Positions 61,307-64,000 of a DNA stretch of 64,000 nt are shown here, piece by piece (position 1 is the first letter of the stretch; each line of letters begins with the position of its first letter). Source of the stretch: Streblospio benedicti (lineage: Eukaryota > Annelida > Polychaeta > Spionida > Spionidae). The DNA is taken from the NCBI GenBank assembly GCA_019095985.1, contig JAGTTF010005983.1:25273-89272 (forward strand), read 5' to 3'. Position numbers and translations under genes: made by a program. A model generated the notes under the pieces. It was not told where the DNA came from. It ran no database searches and was given only the letters and a program-made list of their open reading frames with translations.

Positions 61307-62277
61307 TGGGTGTGGTGCATAAAACAATTGCGTTTAGCAAAGGAGTATTACTCGCTCACAAAGCCAGTATTACGCAAGTCATTAGCTAAATCAAAGTGCA
61401 TAAACATTACGTACGCATAACTCGACCTCGTTTTACGCAAAAACATCGGAGCGAAAATTATTGCCTACATTTTTGCGATGTCAGTACTTTTATCGTTATT
61501 CACAATCATTGAAGAACTGTTTATAGGTGCTCAATCAACGTCAGATTCAGCGGCAACAAATACATAGACGTGTACTTAGACTTTAGATATGTTTGAAAAA
61601 TTAGCTCTCAAGAATTTATTACGTAATAATATTATTACATAATAACAATAAAGTCAGTTAGCGCTTGTCAGTTACTTAGCGGCATGTAATCTGTTTGATA
61701 TCTACTCCGAGTAGACACGAGTATGTTCTAACGGGTTGATAGTTGATACTGACCGACACTTGCCTTACACCCTTACGAATACACGCCGTGGGGGCAGTTA
61801 TGAATGTAAGAGAATGCTGCAAATAAAATCTCAAACGATCGTATTCCAGTGACATAAAATTGTTTGAAAAAATAGCTCTCAAATTGCAACATATATGCTG
61901 TGAGTTCCAATTTTGTTTTCGGGGGAATGCCCCCACATCTGCCCCCCCCCAATGCCAATATATGGCGACAAATCGCCGTTTGCTACGGCGCTCATTTAGT
62001 TGGACCATTCAATATGTGCGACGTCACTGAGCTAAATTCTAGCTCCCATCCAACTTTCCCAAGAATGTAAAAACGAATTGGCTGAAGGTGTGGTAGAGTC
62101 TATAGCCATTGCAAGAATATACTGGATTATCTACTGCATTACATGCTTTACATCTTGCGTAAGTAACGCATATATCTAGCAAAGTCTGCGCTCAATGGTG
62201 ACAAACAACGCGGCAAACAAAAGCCTGATGCGCACGCAAAATGTGCGAGTTCGCAAAAAATTTATGCACCACACCCA
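61307..62277. mobile_element. Nested element with TGGGTGTGGTGCATAAA ends
   Basis: TGGGTGTGGTGCATAAA and its exact complement bound 971 bp. Copy 1 of the block reads GCTCCCCAGTGTGTTGAG across this point (near 29250), so the element is absent there. The interior contains a palindromic TTATTACGTAATAATATT stretch and is non-coding. Confidence 0.7.
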
Positions 62278-63696
62278 AGGGAGTTGAGAAAGATATAGTG
62301 TGACAAGGATGCCAATGAACTGGTGTAGATGTAAAGTCGCTAGGGTACGGCAAACTGTGAATTGCGACTGTAAATAAGCATTTTTACATCATTTACATAC
62401 GTAGTCAATTACGACTTGTGCTTATTTGACAGCATCTAACAAGTCGGAACTACATCTCGTAAAAACGAAACAGTAGCAGTAGCGAACGTGTGTGTTATTA
62501 TACTGAAATAATGAAGTAAACATGGATGCCAATCATAAAACATGCCTGATAAGATTTGATTCTAGTTTTTTTGTTTGTTTGTGAAACTTACTGCCCGTGA
62601 CCATTTTTCAGTCTGTGCGCATGTGCACCCACTTCCGGAGGTCAGAGTTCACAAGTCGTGAGAACGAGAATCAATAATAACGAGCGTTTTTTCACCATTT
62701 GGCAAGTCCTACTTACGGTTAATACGAGGGGTTTCGAACGCACCAATAAAACAGGGATTTGGGATTTCTCAATATTTTACTAGCCACGCCCCTCAGTATC
62801 AACACACGACTCTCTACTGTGGGCTCGGAGGTGTCCATCAAACACAGGTTCCACTGTTCTTCAAATACAGTAGAACACAGAATTAACTGTATAAAGAGAG
62901 CACTTCTATCGTAGCACCGTTTTTGCGTGCCCCTGTAAGTCTTGATTTATAAAGAGATCATTGCAAACCTCTGTAAAACGACCACTTTCTCTAATGAGAC
63001 CAATAGAGGATGATCCCATAGGTGGATTTATAGATAGAAAGGTTCTACTGTACGTTGTGTTGCAATGACTGTATCTTTAGTACGCTGTAATGTCATCAAA
63101 GCTAACACATTGAGGCCAATTATCATATTCTTCATGAGAAATGTGACTGGCTGTCAATAGACGTATTGACAACACATAAACAGATGAGATTAATATTTTA
63201 CCGAGCATTCAGCCCTTCACACGTTCACGCGGGTGTTGTAATGTCATCTGTGTAATTAATCGTGTGTTTTGGCTTTGTGTGTAACAATGCCATTGTCTGG
63301 GTAATAAACATAACAATAAAGAAAAAAGTCAATGTCATTGTCTGGGCAATAAACATGCAATAACGGAGCCAGGGACCGTAACGACCTGGTGGGGAATTAG
63401 TTCTTAGACAATACAGCAATTACTCTCATCAACAGTTGCAGTCTGTGTGAATTAGTGAGAAAAAGTGGGTATTTTGTAGCTATTTAGATGAAACTTATCA
63501 GTTTGTTTATTTTTATTTTTTTTATTTGTGTTATTTATTTGATTTGATTTATTGTTTGTGAATTGTTGTTGTTTTTGTTAGTGTGTGTCTGTGTTTTGTT
63601 TGTTGATGGTCTTGTTTACATAGGATATCTAAGCGCTGTTCAGTCCTCGTGTACTTTGTATGACAAACTGATGCGTTCAGAACAAGACAAACTAAC

Positions 63697-63830
63697 CATA
63701 GGCAGATCCAGGGTTTTGGAAGCAGGGGGGTGCGCACTTAAGGAAAAAAGAAAACGGGGGGCGCACTTATGGGATTTCATGAAAACCCCTATGAAAATGA
63801 AGAATTTTTTGCCCCCCGGATCTGCCTATG
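63697..63830. mobile_element. CATAGGC-type MITE with CTAAC target duplication
   Basis: The ends CATAGGCAGATCCAGG and GGATCTGCCTATG are inverted. CTAAC occurs on both sides (63692-63696, 63831-63835). Copy 1 of the block has a single CTAAC at 30502-30506 in the same context. Confidence 0.85.
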
Positions 63831-64000
63831 CTAACAGCTCCTGGGCAACACATTTGGGGCATTTGCCTGTAAACGTACGGCGTGTTCATGCGTGAAACGA
63901 CTCATCAGAGGATAATCAAACATGTCAAATATGAGAATAAGTATCTTTTAAATGGATCTGCGATTCTATTCAGGGATCAAACTGATGTAGAAACTTACCT

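Larger units (their letters stand above)
61062..62745. mobile_element. TIR element with TGGTGCGTTCGAAACC ends
   Basis: TGGTGCGTTCGAAACC and GGTTTCGAACGCACCA are perfect inverted repeats. TAA precedes the left end, and TTA follows the corresponding end in the copy at 47226. It carries a SINE and a nested element. No transposase. Confidence 0.6.
60139..64000. repeat. Duplicated block, third copy (continues past the window)
   Basis: Direct copy of 28208-30730, longer because of the 971-bp nested element and the MITE at 63697. No gene was recognised inside. Confidence 0.8.

Overview
The window looks like AT-rich nuclear DNA from an animal, most likely a marine invertebrate. The evidence is a cluster of tandem C2H2 zinc-finger genes, an L2/CR1-type LINE, a Penelope-like element with a GIY-YIG endonuclease, several hAT-, Harbinger- and Transib-like DNA transposons, a tRNA-headed SINE, and splice-like signals. 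The species cannot be read from the sequence. Three runs of exactly 100 N (16063, 37561, 49069) are assembly gaps. I saw no retrovirus-, LTR- or Polinton-like element.

The core is a young, repeatedly duplicated zinc-finger (ZNF) family. On + are ZNF1 (4273-5325, broken), ZNF2 (11653-12666, intact, 11 fingers) and ZNF4 (39529-40632, intact, 12 fingers, the most divergent). On - are a promoter-plus-start fragment cut by a gap (16163-16740), ZNF3 (21352-22281, intact, 10 fingers), ZNF5 (49909-50613, broken) and ZNF6 (54533-55537, broken). The copies share a leader starting MANH, a single-exon coding region, an alternating two-finger unit, a last finger ending in HAKK and, except ZNF4, a TATA box about 210 bp upstream of the ATG. 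Finger backbones are almost unchanging, while the DNA-reading helix positions differ.

The rest is layered duplication and transposon insertion. 1-13 kb is a tandem pair of ZNF units, each with the same Transib-like transposon in the promoter region and each carrying a different secondary insertion. 13.1-26.3 kb is an inverted pair of an unknown protein family split by a Penelope-like element, with ZNF3 between the arms. 28.2-32.1 kb is a block that recurs inverted at 44.8-48.5 kb and direct at 60.1-64 kb. The first two of these form a large inverted repeat with ZNF4 in its loop and a LINE-bearing 4.9-kb segment in one arm only. 49.8-56.3 kb holds two further ZNF units on -, one of them (51.1-56.3) a direct copy of the ZNF3 unit. 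57.7-60.1 kb holds a small terminal-inverted-repeat element, a possible host exon (58182-58312, -) and unassigned GC-rich sequence.

Because the paralogous blocks serve as each other's empty sites, several insertions can be defined precisely: the Transib-like element (5-bp duplication TCTTT), a hAT (CATCTCAT), a second hAT (GTTGTCAA), a small MITE (CTAAC) and the Penelope-like element (13 bp). The most interesting signals are the ZNF family with variable recognition helices, the transposon with RAG/Transib-type ends in ZNF promoters, and a conserved five-site TAATCC cluster inside the duplicated block.
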